Assembly (NCBI RefSeq): GCF_009846525.1
Contig: NZ_CP024621.1
Coordinates: 3,596,001-3,660,000, forward strand
Source: Halomonas meridiana
Lineage (GTDB): Bacteria > Pseudomonadota > Gammaproteobacteria > Pseudomonadales > Halomonadaceae
DNA: 64,000 nt
Direction of reading: 5' to 3'
This document shows positions 34,628 to 45,210 of this stretch, one piece after another. Both the position numbers and the translations under genes were made by a program. A model generated the notes under the pieces. The model did not search any database and was not told the DNA's origin. It saw only the letters and a list, made by a program, of their open reading frames with translations. Position 1 is the stretch's first letter, and each line of letters starts with the position of its first letter.

Positions 34628-36553
34628 ATGCCTATGAAGCTGTTCGACGAGATACCCCGCGAGCGCCCGGCGACGCCGCTACTAGACTCTTTTGATCACC
34701 CCGCCGCGCTGCGGGCGATGAACACCAGCCAGTTGGCCCAGTTGGCCGATGAACTGCGCGCCTACTTGCTCTACAGCGTGGGCGTCACTGGCGGCCACTT
34801 TGGCGCAGGCTTGGGCGTTGTCGAGCTCAGCGTCGCACTACACCACGCCTTCCACACGCCGAAAGACCGCTTGGTGTGGGACGTGGGCCATCAAGCCTAC
34901 CCACATAAAATCCTCACCGGCCGTCGCGATGCCATGCTCGGCATTCGCCAGCACGGCGGTTTGGCGGCATTTCCCCGCCGGGCTGAGTCCGAATACGACA
35001 CCTTTGGCGTGGGCCACTCCAGCACCTCGATTTCTGCCGCCCTGGGCATGGCCCTCGCCGCTCAGGCGCAGAACGACCCGCGCAAGGTCTGCGCCATCAT
35101 TGGCGACGGCGCGCTCACCGCAGGGATGGCGTTCGAAGCCTTGGCCCACGCCGGCCACGTCAACGCCAACATGCTGGTGATACTGAACGACAACGAAATG
35201 TCGATCTCAGAAAACGTCGGCGGAATTGCCACGTACCTCGCCCGGGTGCTCTCCAGCAAGCCCTACCTCAAAATGCGCGAAGAGGGTAAAAAGGTGCTAT
35301 CCCACCTGCCCGGCGCCCTGGAGCTTGCCAAACGTACCGAAGAGCACATGAAGGGCATGGTCAGCCCCGCCACGCTGTTCGAGGAGATGGGCTTTCACTA
35401 CGTTGGCCCCATCGACGGCCACGACCTCGAGGCGCTGACCCAAACGCTGCGTAACCTGCGCGACCAGAAAGGCCCGCAGTTCCTGCATATCAAAACGGTC
35501 AAAGGGAAAGGCTTCCTACCCGCCGAAGCCGACCAGATTGGCTATCACGCGATTACTAAGCTGGAAAAAACCACCACGACCGTCAGCGCTCCGCTGGTGA
35601 AGCAAGCAGCGGCCCCCAAAAGCGCTGCGAAGAAAAAATACTGCAACGTGTTTGGCGACTGGCTATGCGACATGGCCGCCGCCGACTCACGCCTCATGGG
35701 CATTACCCCCGCCATGGGGGAAGGCTCGGATCTGATTCGCTTCTCGCAAACCTATCCCGAGCGCTACTTCGACGTCGCCATCGCCGAGCAGCACGCGGTC
35801 ACCCTGGCCGCCGGTATGGCCTGCGAAGGCATGAAGCCAGTGGTGGCGATCTACTCCACTTTCCTCCAGCGCGGCTACGACCAGTTGATTCATGACGTGG
35901 CGGTACAGGAGTTAGATGTCACCTTCGCCATCGACCGGGCAGGCCTAGTGGGCGAAGACGGTCCCACCCACCACGGCAGCATGGATCTTTCGTTCCTGCG
36001 CTGTGTGCCGGGCATGGTGATTCTCGCCCCGTCGGATGAAGCCGAATGCCGCGCCATGCTCAGCGCCGCCTACCATCATCCTGGCCCGGCTGCAGTGCGC
36101 TACCCGCGTGGCACCGGCCCCGGCGCGGTGATTCCTGAGCACCTAGAGCCGCTGACCATCGGCGAAGCCCAGGTGCGCCGCGAGAGCACCAGCGACGGTG
36201 TGCGCATTGCCCTGCTGGCGTTTGGTAGCGTCAATAGCGCCGCCGCCGAAGTGGCGGAAAAGCTCAACGCCACCCACATCAACATGCGTTCGGTGAAACC
36301 ACTGGACCGCGATGCTGTGCTCCACGCGGCAGACGAGCATGAACTGCTGGTCACCCTGGAAGAGAACGTCATTGCGGGCGGCGCGGGTAGCGCGGTGAAC
36401 GAGCTGCTCAACGCGGAAGGCGTTCAGGTGGAAGTGCTGAACTTAGGCCTGCCGGACGCCTTTGTGGAACACGGCACCCCCGCCGAGCTATTGCGCGACT
36501 GCGGCCTGGACGCTGAAGGGATCGAGCGCGCCATTCGTGCCCGGCTGCCATAA
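34628..36553 (+). CDS. dxs: 1-deoxy-D-xylulose-5-phosphate synthase
   Basis: Thiamine-diphosphate enzyme that commits pyruvate and glyceraldehyde 3-phosphate to the MEP isoprenoid pathway, 641 aa. Catalytic elements are [13 protein letters not shown], the ThDP motif [15 protein letters not shown] to NDNEMSIS, and the glutamate in [17 protein letters not shown]. An ATG 6 bp further in (34634) is an alternative start. It supplies the pathway used by the adjacent ispA. Confidence 0.96.
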   Translation: MPMKLFDEIPRERPATPLLDSFDHPAALRAMNTSQLAQLADELRAYLLYSVGVTGGHFGAGLGVVELSVALHHAFHTPKDRLVWDVGHQAYPHKILTGRRDAMLGIRQHGGLAAFPRRAESEYDTFGVGHSSTSISAALGMALAAQAQNDPRKVCAIIGDGALTAGMAFEALAHAGHVNANMLVILNDNEMSISENVGGIATYLARVLSSKPYLKMREEGKKVLSHLPGALELAKRTEEHMKGMVSPATLFEEMGFHYVGPIDGHDLEALTQTLRNLRDQKGPQFLHIKTVKGKGFLPAEADQIGYHAITKLEKTTTTVSAPLVKQAAAPKSAAKKKYCNVFGDWLCDMAAADSRLMGITPAMGEGSDLIRFSQTYPERYFDVAIAEQHAVTLAAGMACEGMKPVVAIYSTFLQRGYDQLIHDVAVQELDVTFAIDRAGLVGEDGPTHHGSMDLSFLRCVPGMVILAPSDEAECRAMLSAAYHHPGPAAVRYPRGTGPGAVIPEHLEPLTIGEAQVRRESTSDGVRIALLAFGSVNSAAAEVAEKLNATHINMRSVKPLDRDAVLHAADEHELLVTLEENVIAGGAGSAVNELLNAEGVQVEVLNLGLPDAFVEHGTPAELLRDCGLDAEGIERAIRARLP

Positions 36554-36596
36554 CCTTTGCGTGTGGCCCACGCGTTTTTAACCTATTGAGACGTTT

Positions 36597-37358
36597 ATGT
36601 TATTTCTAATTATTGTGTTTGGTTTGATTGGCCTTGCCGTTGGTGGCCCCATTGGCTTACTCGTAGGTGGCGGCCTTGGCTGGTGGCTGGGTCGGCGCAT
36701 CAGCCGTCGCTTGAACGCTGCCCGCGTTCAAATTCAAGAAGGCTTTTTGGAGTCGATCTTCTCGGTCATGGGCTGCCTCTGCCAGGCCGACGGCAAGGTC
36801 ACCGAGGGCGAGCTTGGCGTTGCCGAAAAGCTCTTCGATCAAATGCGCCTGCAGGGCGAGCACCGCGCCAAGGCGCGCGCTGCCTTCGAGCGTGGCCGCG
36901 CCGATGACTTCGACCTGGAAGCCGAACTGGCCAAGGTCAACCGCCTCACCCAGCGCCAGCCGGTACTGCGCCAAGTCTTTTTACAGGTTCAGTTGAGCGC
37001 GATTGCCGCCGATGGCGTGCTGCACCCTGCCGAGCACGAGATGATTCTGCGCGTTGCTCGCGGCGTTGGCTGCAGCGATGCCGAAGTTCAGCAAATCGAA
37101 GCAATGCTCCACGGCGCTGCCGCGAACTCCCAAGGGGCCAGCGAAGAGGCGTTGAAAGACGCTTACCGCGTGCTAGGGGTATCGGAAGATGCCAGCGATG
37201 CTGAGATCAAAAAAGCCTACCGCCGCCTGATGAGCCAAAACCACCCGGACAAACTGGCCGGTAAAGGGCTACCTGAGAGCATGCGAGAGGTGGCCCAAGC
37301 CCGTACCAGCGAAATCGGCAACGCCTACGAGCGTATCAGGGCAGCACGCGGCCAGTAG
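36597..37358 (+). CDS. djlA: Co-chaperone DjlA
   Basis: Membrane-anchored DnaJ-like protein, 253 aa. A single N-terminal membrane segment (residues 2-32, LFLIIVFGLIGLAVGGPIG) is followed by a TerB-like central domain with FSVMGCLCQADGKVTEGELG and SAIAADGVLHPAEHEM, and a C-terminal J domain with KKAYRRLMSQNHPDKLAGKG, the HPD motif intact. It recruits DnaK to the inner membrane face. It is 43 bp downstream of dxs but with a weak ribosome site. Confidence 0.93.
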   Translation: MLFLIIVFGLIGLAVGGPIGLLVGGGLGWWLGRRISRRLNAARVQIQEGFLESIFSVMGCLCQADGKVTEGELGVAEKLFDQMRLQGEHRAKARAAFERGRADDFDLEAELAKVNRLTQRQPVLRQVFLQVQLSAIAADGVLHPAEHEMILRVARGVGCSDAEVQQIEAMLHGAAANSQGASEEALKDAYRVLGVSEDASDAEIKKAYRRLMSQNHPDKLAGKGLPESMREVAQARTSEIGNAYERIRAARGQ

Positions 37359-37421
37359 CCCGTGACAGGCTTCCAGGGAGTGCTACAGTGAAAGCTTCAC
37401 GGTACTGCCTGGAGCCGCCGA

Positions 37422-38048
37422 ATGATCACGCTATACAGCTTTCCCAATTCCCGCTCGCTACGCGCTGCTTGGACGCTTGAAGAGCTGGGCCTAGAGTACC
37501 AGTGCCACCACGTGGCGCTGGATAAAGGCGAGGGGCAAAGTACCGAGCATCTTGCTCGCCACCCGGATGGCAAAGTGCCGGTGCTGGAAGATGGCGAACT
37601 CATGCTGTTCGAGTCTGCGCCTATCTGCCGCTATCTCGCCGAGCAGTATGGCGATGGCAGCCTGCTGCCACAAAGCGTGGCCGAGCGCGCCCAGGTCGAC
37701 CAGTGGCTCAGCTTCATCGTCACCGAGATCGAGCAGCCGCTGTGGCTACAGGCCAAGCACAAATTCGCCCTGCCTCAAGACAAACGCGTGCCGTCGGTAC
37801 TCCCCACCGCCGCTTGGGAATTCCAGCGGGCGCTGCTCGCACTGGAGCGCCGCTATCGCGGCCAGGAAACCCTGGTAGGCGACACCTTCACCCTCGCGGA
37901 TCTGTTCCTCACCCATACGCTAACCTGGGCGGCCAGCATGAAACATCGCCTGCCGGAGCCCCTGGTGGCTTACCGCGCCCGTCACGCGAACCGCCCAGCG
38001 CTTGCCCGTGCCGCCGAAAAAGAGCAGGCGGCGGCGCAAGCCACCTGA
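37422..38048 (+). CDS. Glutathione S-transferase family protein
   Basis: A 208-aa protein with an N-terminal thioredoxin-like domain (ITLYSFPNSRSLRAAWTLEE), the cis-proline region DGKVPVLEDGELMLFESAPI and a helical C-terminal domain with LVGDTFTLADLFLTHTLTW. The start has GGAG upstream. Substrate not predictable. It converges on the gene at 38049 with adjacent stops. Confidence 0.9.
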   Translation: MITLYSFPNSRSLRAAWTLEELGLEYQCHHVALDKGEGQSTEHLARHPDGKVPVLEDGELMLFESAPICRYLAEQYGDGSLLPQSVAERAQVDQWLSFIVTEIEQPLWLQAKHKFALPQDKRVPSVLPTAAWEFQRALLALERRYRGQETLVGDTFTLADLFLTHTLTWAASMKHRLPEPLVAYRARHANRPALARAAEKEQAAAQAT

Positions 38049-38588
38049 TTACACCGCGTTAGGCGAAGGGCGTTGGGGCGGCCCTGAAGCGTTGCTACCT
38101 TCGGTACGAGCGGCTCCCCAGGCGCTTTCTAGCCCGTTAGGGAAGCCGCTGCGCTGGCGGTAATCGGGCGTGGCGCCGCCCTGGTAGGCATGGCGCTGAC
38201 TCAACGCTTTGGCACAGCTAACATCCACTACCGCCAGCACACCCACCGCGGTGAGCGCTAAATAGAGGTTCTCTTTGTGCGATGGGTAGCGCTTTAACGC
38301 AAAGGTAAGCGCGGCAAAATCCAGCACATCTCCGCCAACTCGACTCCAGATTGCATTGGTCGGGTTATCCGACAGCGCGCCGATACCGCTGGCAATCTCC
38401 CGTGCCCCGCAAGCGCGAATGCTGTTGGCACGGTGAGGCATCCCCAGCGCTCGGCCCAGCCGACGCGGGGCCACTAGCTGATACAACCCCATCCCCAAGC
38501 TTAGCCAACCCAAGCCTCTGGCTAACTTATCCGCTGGTGACATCGAGCGTGTTGACGCGTGAGAACGGTGCTTCATCGATGTTGTCAT
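38049..38588 (-). CDS. Membrane protein resembling the N-terminal half of cyclase/dehydrase proteins
   Basis: A 179-aa protein of unknown function; the ATG at 38588 has GGGAGGAG upstream. After a polar N-terminus comes RGLGWLSLGMGLYQLVAPRR and LGRALGMPHRANSIRACGAR, the N-terminal membrane segment found in front of SRPBCC (cyclase/dehydrase) domains, but no SRPBCC domain follows. Two more helices (around 105-120 and 125-145) and a polar tail end it. It lies 20 bp after the alcohol dehydrogenase gene and is probably co-transcribed. Confidence 0.7.
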   Translation of the reverse strand: MTTSMKHRSHASTRSMSPADKLARGLGWLSLGMGLYQLVAPRRLGRALGMPHRANSIRACGAREIASGIGALSDNPTNAIWSRVGGDVLDFAALTFALKRYPSHKENLYLALTAVGVLAVVDVSCAKALSQRHAYQGGATPDYRQRSGFPNGLESAWGAARTEGSNASGPPQRPSPNAV

Positions 38589-38608
38589 GCTCTCCTCCCT
38601 GTGCAGTA

Positions 38609-39778
38609 TCACGGCTTCAGAATGACTTTGACGCAGCCATCCTGTTTATCCCGAAAGGTTTGATACATCTCGGGCCCCTGGGCTAAATCCACCGAGTGCG
38701 TAATCACAAACGAAGGGTCGATCTGGCCTTCGTCGATGCGCCGCAGCAGATCATCCGTCCAGCGGTTGACGTGGGTTTGCCCGGTGCGCACGGTGAGCCC
38801 TTTGTTCATCAGCGCTCCCATCGGGATTTTATCGACCAGTCCGCCATACACCCCAGGAATCGACAAAATACCCGCCGGGCGGCAGACATAGATCATTTCT
38901 CGCAGCACGTGGGCACGATCGGTTTCCAGCCACATGGCCTGTTTTACCCGGTCGTACACCGAGTCCAGCGAGCGCGTGGCGTGGGCTTCGAGCCCCACTG
39001 CATCGATACACTTCTCCGGCCCTTTACCGTGGGTTAGCTCCTGCAGCCTGCCCAACACGCTTTCGTGGGCAAAATTAATGGTGATCGCGCCACCTGCTGC
39101 GGCCATCGAGAGCCGTTCGGGTACGTTATCGATCACCACGACCTGTTTGGCGCCCAGCAGCACCGCGCTACGCACGCAGAACTGGCCAACCGGACCTGCG
39201 CCCCAGATCACGACGGTATCGGTAGGTTGAATGTCACACTGCACGGCGGCCTGCCAGCCAGTGGGGAAAATATCCCCCAGAAACAGCACCTGCTCATCGG
39301 TGAGCGTATCGGGCACTTTAATATGCGTGGTGTCGGCAAAAGGCACGCGCACAAACTCGGCCTGGCCCCCCGCATAGCCGCCCGTCAGTTGGGAGTAGCC
39401 AAACAGCCCGGCGCCGCCATGGCCAAAGACTTTATCTGCCAGCGATTTATTACGGTTGGAGCGCTCGCAAACCGAGTAGTTGCCACGCTGACACTGCTCG
39501 CATTCGCCGCAAAAAATGGTGAAGGGCACCACTACCCGGTCGCCTACCTTGAGGTTGTGCGTCTCGCTGCCCACCTCCATCACTTCGCCCATAAACTCAT
39601 GGCCAAGGACATCGCCACAGGTCATACCGGGCATATAGTGGTCGTAAAGGTGCAGATCAGAGCCGCAAATAGCGCAGCTACTGACATTGATAATGGCGTC
39701 GCGGGGGTGTTCGATCGTGGGGTCGGGCACGGTGTCGTAACGGACATCGTTCTTGCCGTGCCAGCAAAGTGCTTTCAT
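38609..39778 (-). CDS. Zinc-dependent alcohol dehydrogenase
   Basis: Medium-chain dehydrogenase, 389 aa, close to the glutathione-independent formaldehyde/threonine dehydrogenase-like group. It has the catalytic zinc region [20 protein letters not shown] and [18 protein letters not shown], four structural zinc cysteines in [17 protein letters not shown], and the nucleotide motif [17 protein letters not shown]. The ATG at 39778 has AAGGAG upstream. It often pairs with cyclase/dehydrase-like membrane proteins, as here. Substrate unknown. Confidence 0.9.
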   Translation of the reverse strand: MKALCWHGKNDVRYDTVPDPTIEHPRDAIINVSSCAICGSDLHLYDHYMPGMTCGDVLGHEFMGEVMEVGSETHNLKVGDRVVVPFTIFCGECEQCQRGNYSVCERSNRNKSLADKVFGHGGAGLFGYSQLTGGYAGGQAEFVRVPFADTTHIKVPDTLTDEQVLFLGDIFPTGWQAAVQCDIQPTDTVVIWGAGPVGQFCVRSAVLLGAKQVVVIDNVPERLSMAAAGGAITINFAHESVLGRLQELTHGKGPEKCIDAVGLEAHATRSLDSVYDRVKQAMWLETDRAHVLREMIYVCRPAGILSIPGVYGGLVDKIPMGALMNKGLTVRTGQTHVNRWTDDLLRRIDEGQIDPSFVITHSVDLAQGPEMYQTFRDKQDGCVKVILKP

Positions 39779-39942
39779 GGCTGCTTCTCCTTACATCGGT
39801 GCGCATAGCGTCCTGCCATGTATCACCATAGCTCAGACATACGGCAACCAAAGTTAAGAAAAAGCTTTTTTACAGGCGTTCGGCGACGTTAACGCCTTTA
39901 TCGAGAAATTTAAGTTAAAAATGGTTCTTCGACGTAACCCAC

Positions 39943-40578
39943 CTACCCCTTACGCTCGATATCCACATCGCTGGCCTGGGTGAAATCATCCAGCGCCATC
40001 ATGTGGCCGAGCTTGCCGGCTTTGGTGGAGAGGTACTGCTCGTTGTGGGGGTTTAAACCGGTGGTAATGGGCAGCCGCTCGACGACGTTCACGCCGTCGC
40101 GGGTCAGCGCATCGACCTTGCGGGGGTTGTTGGTCATCAGCTTGAGCGCGGTAATACCCAAGTGGTTGAGCATCGGCACGCAGAGGTCGTAGCGGCGCAT
40201 GTCAGCGCCGAAGCCGAGCTGCTCGTTGGCTTCTACGGTATCGGCCCCCTGGTCTTGCAGATGATAGGCGCGGATTTTATTGAGCAGGCCAATGCCACGC
40301 CCTTCCTGGCGTAAATAGAGCAGCACGCCGCGCCCCTCTTCCGCAATGCGCTTCAGCGCTTCTTGCAACTGGTAGCCGCAGTCGCAGCGCATCGAAAATA
40401 GCGCATCGCCGGTTAAACACTCAGAGTGCACGCGCCCTAACACCGGCTCGCCGCCGCTCACATCGCCCAACGTTAAGGCGATATGGTCCTTACCCGTGGC
40501 GTCGTCTTCGAAGCCATGCATGGTGAATGTGGCCCAGGGAGTGGGCAGCCGAGAGGCAGCAATGAAGCGAATGGTCAC
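39943..40578 (-). CDS. ribA: GTP cyclohydrolase II
   Basis: First enzyme of riboflavin synthesis, converting GTP to the diaminopyrimidine ribosyl phosphate. It is 211 aa, the standalone form. The GTG start at 40578 has AGGAAA upstream. Zinc ligands are in [20 protein letters not shown] and the GTP-binding region [20 protein letters not shown] is intact; [11 protein letters not shown] also fits. No FMN riboswitch is seen upstream. Confidence 0.95.
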   Translation of the reverse strand: MTIRFIAASRLPTPWATFTMHGFEDDATGKDHIALTLGDVSGGEPVLGRVHSECLTGDALFSMRCDCGYQLQEALKRIAEEGRGVLLYLRQEGRGIGLLNKIRAYHLQDQGADTVEANEQLGFGADMRRYDLCVPMLNHLGITALKLMTNNPRKVDALTRDGVNVVERLPITTGLNPHNEQYLSTKAGKLGHMMALDDFTQASDVDIERKG

Positions 40579-40799
40579 AGGTTTCCTCGCTGATTAACCA
40601 AACCAGTTAACCACACCAGTGTTGGCGAAGTGGGCGGACAGTTTACCAGGAAGCCACGCTGGCCTCACGGTCTTAGCGGGGTGCGACGATTTTTGCCACG
40701 GCTTGCGCCGCCACCCCCGGCGATCTTCACGTACAATTCCTATCTTCAGGTACGATGACTCCCTTACAATGCGGGCAAATTTCTCAAGAGCAAGTGTTT

Positions 40800-41915
40800 A
40801 TGACCACCACACCTTTGCAAAACGACCGTTTTCTTCGCGCGCTGGCTCGCCAGCCCGTTGACCGCACTCCGGTGTGGATGATGCGCCAAGCCGGCCGCTA
40901 CCTGCCGGAGTACCGCGCCAGCCGCGCCGACGCAGGCAGCTTTATGGACCTGTGCCGCAATCATGACCTGGCTTGCGAAGTGACCCTGCAGCCGCTAGAG
41001 CGCTACCCGCTCGACGCCGCGATTCTGTTTTCGGATATTTTGACCATCCCCGATGCCATGGGGCTGGGCCTCTACTTCGAAACCGGCGAAGGCCCCAAAT
41101 TCAGAAAAACCGTCCGCACGCCGGAAGAAGTCGCCGCGCTGACGGTGCCAAACGCCGAACGCGACCTGGACTACGTGATGCGGGCGGTCTCGACCATACG
41201 CCGCGAGCTGAACGGCCGCATGCCACTGATCGGCTTCTCCGGCAGCCCCTGGACGCTGGCGACATACATGGTCGAAGGCGGTTCCAGCAAAGACTTCCGC
41301 CACCTGAAAACCATGCTGTACGACACGCCGGACACCATGCACCAGCTGCTGGACACGCTGGCGCAGTCGGTCACTGACTACCTGAACGCGCAGATTCGGG
41401 CCGGTGCTCAGGCGGTACAGATTTTCGATACCTGGGGCGGCGCGCTCTCCACGCCTGCTTACCTAGAGTTCTCGCTGCGCTATATGGAGCAGATCGTTTC
41501 CGGGCTGATCCGCGAACACGACGGCCGCCGCGTGCCGGTGATTCTGTTCACCAAAAACGGCGGCCAATGGCTTGAGCATATCGCCTGCGCCGGTGCCGAC
41601 GCGCTGGGCATCGATTGGTCGACCGAGCTTTCCGACGCCCGCGCCCGCGTAGGCCATAAAGTTGCCCTGCAGGGCAACCTGGACCCCAACGTGCTATTTG
41701 CTCGCCCCTCCGCCATTCGCGCCGAAGTGGCCCGCGTGCTGGAGAGTTACGGCCACGGCCCGGGCCACGTGTTCAACTTGGGCCACGGCATCAGCCAGTT
41801 CACCAATCCCGACCACGTCACCGCCTTTATGGAGGCGCTGCACGACTTAAGCCCGCAGTACCATCAGGGCATTCCGACCCAAACGAACGACCAGTGCCCA
41901 GGAGCCAAGCAATGA
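40800..41915 (+). CDS. hemE: Uroporphyrinogen decarboxylase
   Basis: Heme-pathway enzyme that converts uroporphyrinogen III to coproporphyrinogen III, 371 aa. The start at 40800 is chosen by homology ([16 protein letters not shown]) over an in-frame ATG at 40755. The signatures [16 protein letters not shown] and [18 protein letters not shown], and the conserved [10 protein letters not shown], are present. Its stop overlaps the speE start by 4 bp (ATGA). Confidence 0.96.
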   Translation: MTTTPLQNDRFLRALARQPVDRTPVWMMRQAGRYLPEYRASRADAGSFMDLCRNHDLACEVTLQPLERYPLDAAILFSDILTIPDAMGLGLYFETGEGPKFRKTVRTPEEVAALTVPNAERDLDYVMRAVSTIRRELNGRMPLIGFSGSPWTLATYMVEGGSSKDFRHLKTMLYDTPDTMHQLLDTLAQSVTDYLNAQIRAGAQAVQIFDTWGGALSTPAYLEFSLRYMEQIVSGLIREHDGRRVPVILFTKNGGQWLEHIACAGADALGIDWSTELSDARARVGHKVALQGNLDPNVLFARPSAIRAEVARVLESYGHGPGHVFNLGHGISQFTNPDHVTAFMEALHDLSPQYHQGIPTQTNDQCPGAKQ

Positions 41916-42772
41916 GCGACTTACGCGACGACCAGTGGTTTACCGAAGTCTTTGATAGCCACGGCAGCGCTTTCTCGCTGAAAATCACCGAAAAACTGCT
42001 TGATGTGCAGAGCCCTTACCAGCACCTGGAAGTGTACGCCACCGAAACCTACGGCAACCTGATGGTGCTGGATGGCTGCGTGATGCTGACCGATCGCGAC
42101 AACTTCCTCTACCACGAGATGATTGCTCACCCGGCGCTGTTCACCCACCCAGACCCCAAGCGGGTGGTGATCATTGGCGGCGGCGACTGCGGCACGCTGA
42201 AAGAAGTGCTGCGCCATCCGGGCGTTGAAAAAGTCACTCAGATCGACATCGATGAAGAAGTGACCAAAGCCTCCGAGCGCTTTTTCCCGTCGCTGGTGGA
42301 AGCCAACGGCGACCCCCGCGCCGAGCTGCTGTTTGCTGACGGCGTGAAATGGGTAGATGACGCCGCCGACGAAAGCATCGATGTGCTGATCATCGACTCC
42401 ACCGACCCGGTAGGCCCTGCCGAAGGCCTGTTCAAAACCGACTTTTTGAAGCGCTGCCACCGCATTCTGAAAAGCGGCGGCGTCATGGTTCAGCAGAGTG
42501 AGTCACCGCTGTACCACAGCGGCTCGATTATCCGCGAACTGCGTAACGACATGCGCGAAGCTGGCTTTGATAGCGTGGCCACCCTGCCCTTCCCCCAGCC
42601 GGTCTACCCTTCCGGCTGGTGGAGCGTGACGCTAGCAGGCAAAAGCACCAACGTTGAAAGCTTCCGTGAAGAGGCTGCCGCCAGCCACGAAATGCCGCTA
42701 CAGTACTACACAGTAGATGCCCACCGTGGTGCCCTGGCGCTGCCGCCCTTTATGCGTAAAGCCTTCGCATAA
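41912..42772 (+). CDS. speE: Polyamine aminopropyltransferase (spermidine synthase)
   Basis: Transfers an aminopropyl group from decarboxylated S-adenosylmethionine to putrescine, 286 aa. Start overlaps the hemE stop, with AGGAG upstream. Signatures: [40 protein letters not shown] and [18 protein letters not shown]. No speD is in the window. A strong terminator follows. Confidence 0.95.
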   Translation: MSDLRDDQWFTEVFDSHGSAFSLKITEKLLDVQSPYQHLEVYATETYGNLMVLDGCVMLTDRDNFLYHEMIAHPALFTHPDPKRVVIIGGGDCGTLKEVLRHPGVEKVTQIDIDEEVTKASERFFPSLVEANGDPRAELLFADGVKWVDDAADESIDVLIIDSTDPVGPAEGLFKTDFLKRCHRILKSGGVMVQQSESPLYHSGSIIRELRNDMREAGFDSVATLPFPQPVYPSGWWSVTLAGKSTNVESFREEAAASHEMPLQYYTVDAHRGALALPPFMRKAFA

Positions 42773-42795
42773 CTTCGCGGTAACGTCATGCATCA

Positions 42796-42820
42796 GGCCG
42801 GGCTCTGCCCGGCCTTTTTT
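42796..42820 (+). terminator. Terminator of hemE-speE
   Basis: Stem GGCCGGGC / GCCCGGCC with a short loop (42796-42814), then six T. It separates speE from the amino-acid transporter genes. Confidence 0.92.
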
Positions 42821-42860
42821 ATGCGCAAGTGTTGCTGCGCTCGACGTTAAGGAATAACAA

Positions 42861-43886
42861 ATGAACACCACGCGTTGGTTAGGATTGGGAATCACTCTAT
42901 TAGCCCCGGCCCTCTGGGTACCTGCCACGGCCATGGCCGATACCCTTGAGGCCATTCAAGAGCGCGACAGCGTGCGCTGCGGTGTTAATGCGGCCCAGCC
43001 CGGCTTTTCATCGTTAGACGATAATGACCAATACCGCGGCCTGGACACCGACGTGTGTCGCGCTATTGCCGCCGCTGCGCTGGGCGATGCTAGCAAGGTC
43101 AATTTCGTGCCGTTAGATTCAGTGGAACGCTTTGCCGCGCTGCAGTCTGGCGAGGTGGACGTACTCTCCCGCACCACCACCTGGACCTCCAGCCGCGACA
43201 CCACGCTGGGGATGAACTTCACTGGCGTCAGCTATTACGACGGCCAGGCGTTTATGGTGGCCAGCGACCTCGGCGTACAGAGCGCCAAAGAGCTGGATGG
43301 GGCCGCTGTTTGCACCCAGTCAGGCACCACCAGCGAGCTCAATCTTTCCGACTACTTCCGCATTAACAACATGACCTATGATGCGGTGGTGTTTGATTCA
43401 CCTGAGCAGTCGATTGCTGGGTTTGAAGCCGGCCGCTGCGACGTATTGAGCTCGGATGCCTCGCAGCTCTACGCCCAGCGCATTCAACTGGCCGACCCCA
43501 ATATGGCCGTAGTATTGCCCGAAATTATCTCCAAAAAGCCGCTAGGCCCCGCCGTGCGCCAAGGCGATGACCAGTGGTTCAACATCGTGAAGTGGTCGCT
43601 GTTTGCCATGCTGAACGCTGAAGAGCTGGGCGTCAGCCAAGCCAATGTGGATGAACAGTTAAGCTCAGAAAATTCCGATGTGATGCGCCTGCTGGGGCAA
43701 GACGGCGACTTTGGCGAAGCCATGGGCCTACAATCAGATTGGGCTTACCAAATCGTCAAACAGGTCGGTAACTACGCGGACATCTATGACCGCAACGTGG
43801 GCGCGGACTCTGATTTCAACATTGCCCGTGGTCTGAATGCCCTGTGGAAGGATGGTGGGATTCAGTACGCGCCGCCCATTCGCTAG
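42861..43886 (+). CDS. aapJ: Amino-acid ABC transporter substrate-binding protein (first copy)
   Basis: Periplasmic binding protein of the AapJ/general L-amino-acid family, 341 aa. The signal peptide MNTTRWLGLGITLLAPALWV ends at TAMADTLE. The mature protein has CGVNAAQPGFSSLDDNDQYR, GLDTDVCRAIAAAALGD and the family stretch LQSGEVDVLSRTTTWTSSRD. The start has AAGGAA upstream. A second, closely similar gene follows 214 bp later; only that copy has the sigma-54 promoter, so this one may be expressed independently. No promoter was clearly identified for it in the 40 bp after the speE terminator. Confidence 0.9.
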   Translation: MNTTRWLGLGITLLAPALWVPATAMADTLEAIQERDSVRCGVNAAQPGFSSLDDNDQYRGLDTDVCRAIAAAALGDASKVNFVPLDSVERFAALQSGEVDVLSRTTTWTSSRDTTLGMNFTGVSYYDGQAFMVASDLGVQSAKELDGAAVCTQSGTTSELNLSDYFRINNMTYDAVVFDSPEQSIAGFEAGRCDVLSSDASQLYAQRIQLADPNMAVVLPEIISKKPLGPAVRQGDDQWFNIVKWSLFAMLNAEELGVSQANVDEQLSSENSDVMRLLGQDGDFGEAMGLQSDWAYQIVKQVGNYADIYDRNVGADSDFNIARGLNALWKDGGIQYAPPIR

Positions 43887-43913
43887 CGCGCTCGGTCACT
43901 CGCCAGCGGCTGC

Positions 43914-43928
43914 GCACCAAAAAGGCGC
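43914..43928. promoter_or_regulatory. NtrC-like binding site upstream of the second aapJ
   Basis: GCACCAAAAAGGCGC matches GCACC-N5-GGTGC with one mismatch, at a normal enhancer distance from the sigma-54 promoter at 44024-44040. Assigned by sequence pattern only. Confidence 0.55.
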
Positions 43929-44023
43929 AATGCGTAGCCGCTGGCGCACTTTTTTGCACCAAGACCTTCGTTAAATTCGCTGATTTTACGTTGAAAAGCG
44001 CTGAATTTGCCGACATATCTTTT

Positions 44024-44040
44024 TTGGCACCTTCCTTGCT
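44024..44040 (+). promoter_or_regulatory. Sigma-54 promoter of aapJ(2)QMP
   Basis: TTGGCACCTTCCTTGCT is a nearly perfect -24/-12 element with GG and GC 10 nt apart. The predicted start near 44051 leaves a 50-nt leader. An NtrC-like dyad GCACC-N5-GGCGC lies at 43914-43928, about 138 bp upstream. Confidence 0.9.
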
Positions 44041-44100
44041 AGCTTTTAGTGATGCATCACCATGCATAACGACACTAAAATCGAGGAAGGGGAACACAAC

Positions 44101-45126
44101 ATGATCAATAAGAAACACCTGGTACTTCTGGCCTCTGCAGGCGCGATCACTCTTGCGGGCGTTGCCACCGCCCAAGCCGATACGCTGGAAGATACCCGCG
44201 AGCGTGGTGCCGTTCAGTGTGGCGTGAGCGACGGCTTACCAGGTTTTTCCGCCCCGGACGATAACGGCAACTGGCAGGGCCTGGACGTTGACGTCTGTCG
44301 CGCCGTCGCCGCTGCGGTACTGGGCGACGCGGATGCCGTCAACTACATCTCGTTGAACGCCGTCGAGCGTTTCACCGCGCTGCAGTCTGGCGAAGTGGAT
44401 ATTCTTTCTCGTAACACCACCTGGACCACTACCCGTGACACTACCCTGGGCCTAAATTTCACCGGCGTTAACTTCTACGACGGCCAGGGCTTCATGGTAT
44501 CTCGCGACCTCGGTATTACCAGCGCGGCCGAGCTGGATGGCGCAGCGATCTGTATCCAATCCGGTACCACCACCGAGCTGAACCTAGCGGACTACTTCCG
44601 TGCCAACGGAATGGAGTTCGACCCCATCGTTTTCGATACCTCTGAGCAAACCGTCGGTGGCTTCCAGGCAGGCCGCTGTGACGTTCTGACGTCTGACACC
44701 TCTCAGCTGGCGGCCCTGCGCATTCAGCTCGACGACCCGGCGGGCGCCATGATTCTGCCGGATGTCATCTCGAAAGAGCCGCTGGGTCCGGTCGTGCGTC
44801 AGGGTGACGATCTGTGGTTCAACATCGTGAAGTGGTCGCTATTCGCTATGATCAACGGTGAAGAGTACGGCGTCACCAGCGAAAACGCTGAAGAGATGCT
44901 CAGCTCCGAGAACCCGGACGTGGCGCGTCTGCTCGGCCAGGACGGTAACTACGGTGAAGGCATGGGTCTCGAAGCCGACTGGGCTTACAACATCCTGAGC
45001 CAAGTGGGTAACTACGGTGAAAGCTTCGAGCGCAACGTAGGTATGGGTTCACCGCTGGAAATCGAACGTGGTGTCAACGCCCTGTGGAACCAAGGCGGCT
45101 TCCAGTACGCACCGCCGATTCGCTAA
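44101..45126 (+). CDS. aapJ: Amino-acid ABC transporter substrate-binding protein (second copy)
   Basis: A 341-aa AapJ-type protein from the ATG at 44101 (AAGGGG upstream), the same length as the first copy and obviously paralogous. The signal peptide is MINKKHLVLLASAGAITLAG to AQADTLE. Core segments CGVSDGLPGFSAPDDNGNWQ, GLDVDVCRAVAAAVLGD and LQSGEVDILSRNTTWTTTRD parallel the first copy. It leads the aapQMP genes and is probably the main binding protein, under nitrogen control. The two copies may differ in ligand range. Confidence 0.93.
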   Translation: MINKKHLVLLASAGAITLAGVATAQADTLEDTRERGAVQCGVSDGLPGFSAPDDNGNWQGLDVDVCRAVAAAVLGDADAVNYISLNAVERFTALQSGEVDILSRNTTWTTTRDTTLGLNFTGVNFYDGQGFMVSRDLGITSAAELDGAAICIQSGTTTELNLADYFRANGMEFDPIVFDTSEQTVGGFQAGRCDVLTSDTSQLAALRIQLDDPAGAMILPDVISKEPLGPVVRQGDDLWFNIVKWSLFAMINGEEYGVTSENAEEMLSSENPDVARLLGQDGNYGEGMGLEADWAYNILSQVGNYGESFERNVGMGSPLEIERGVNALWNQGGFQYAPPIR

Positions 45127-45210
45127 GCGTCTCGCTTGACCCCGGCCCGCCACCCCTTTGGGTCCTGGCGGGCCATTTGATTGACCTTCCGTATCGCGGA
45201 GACGCCACCC

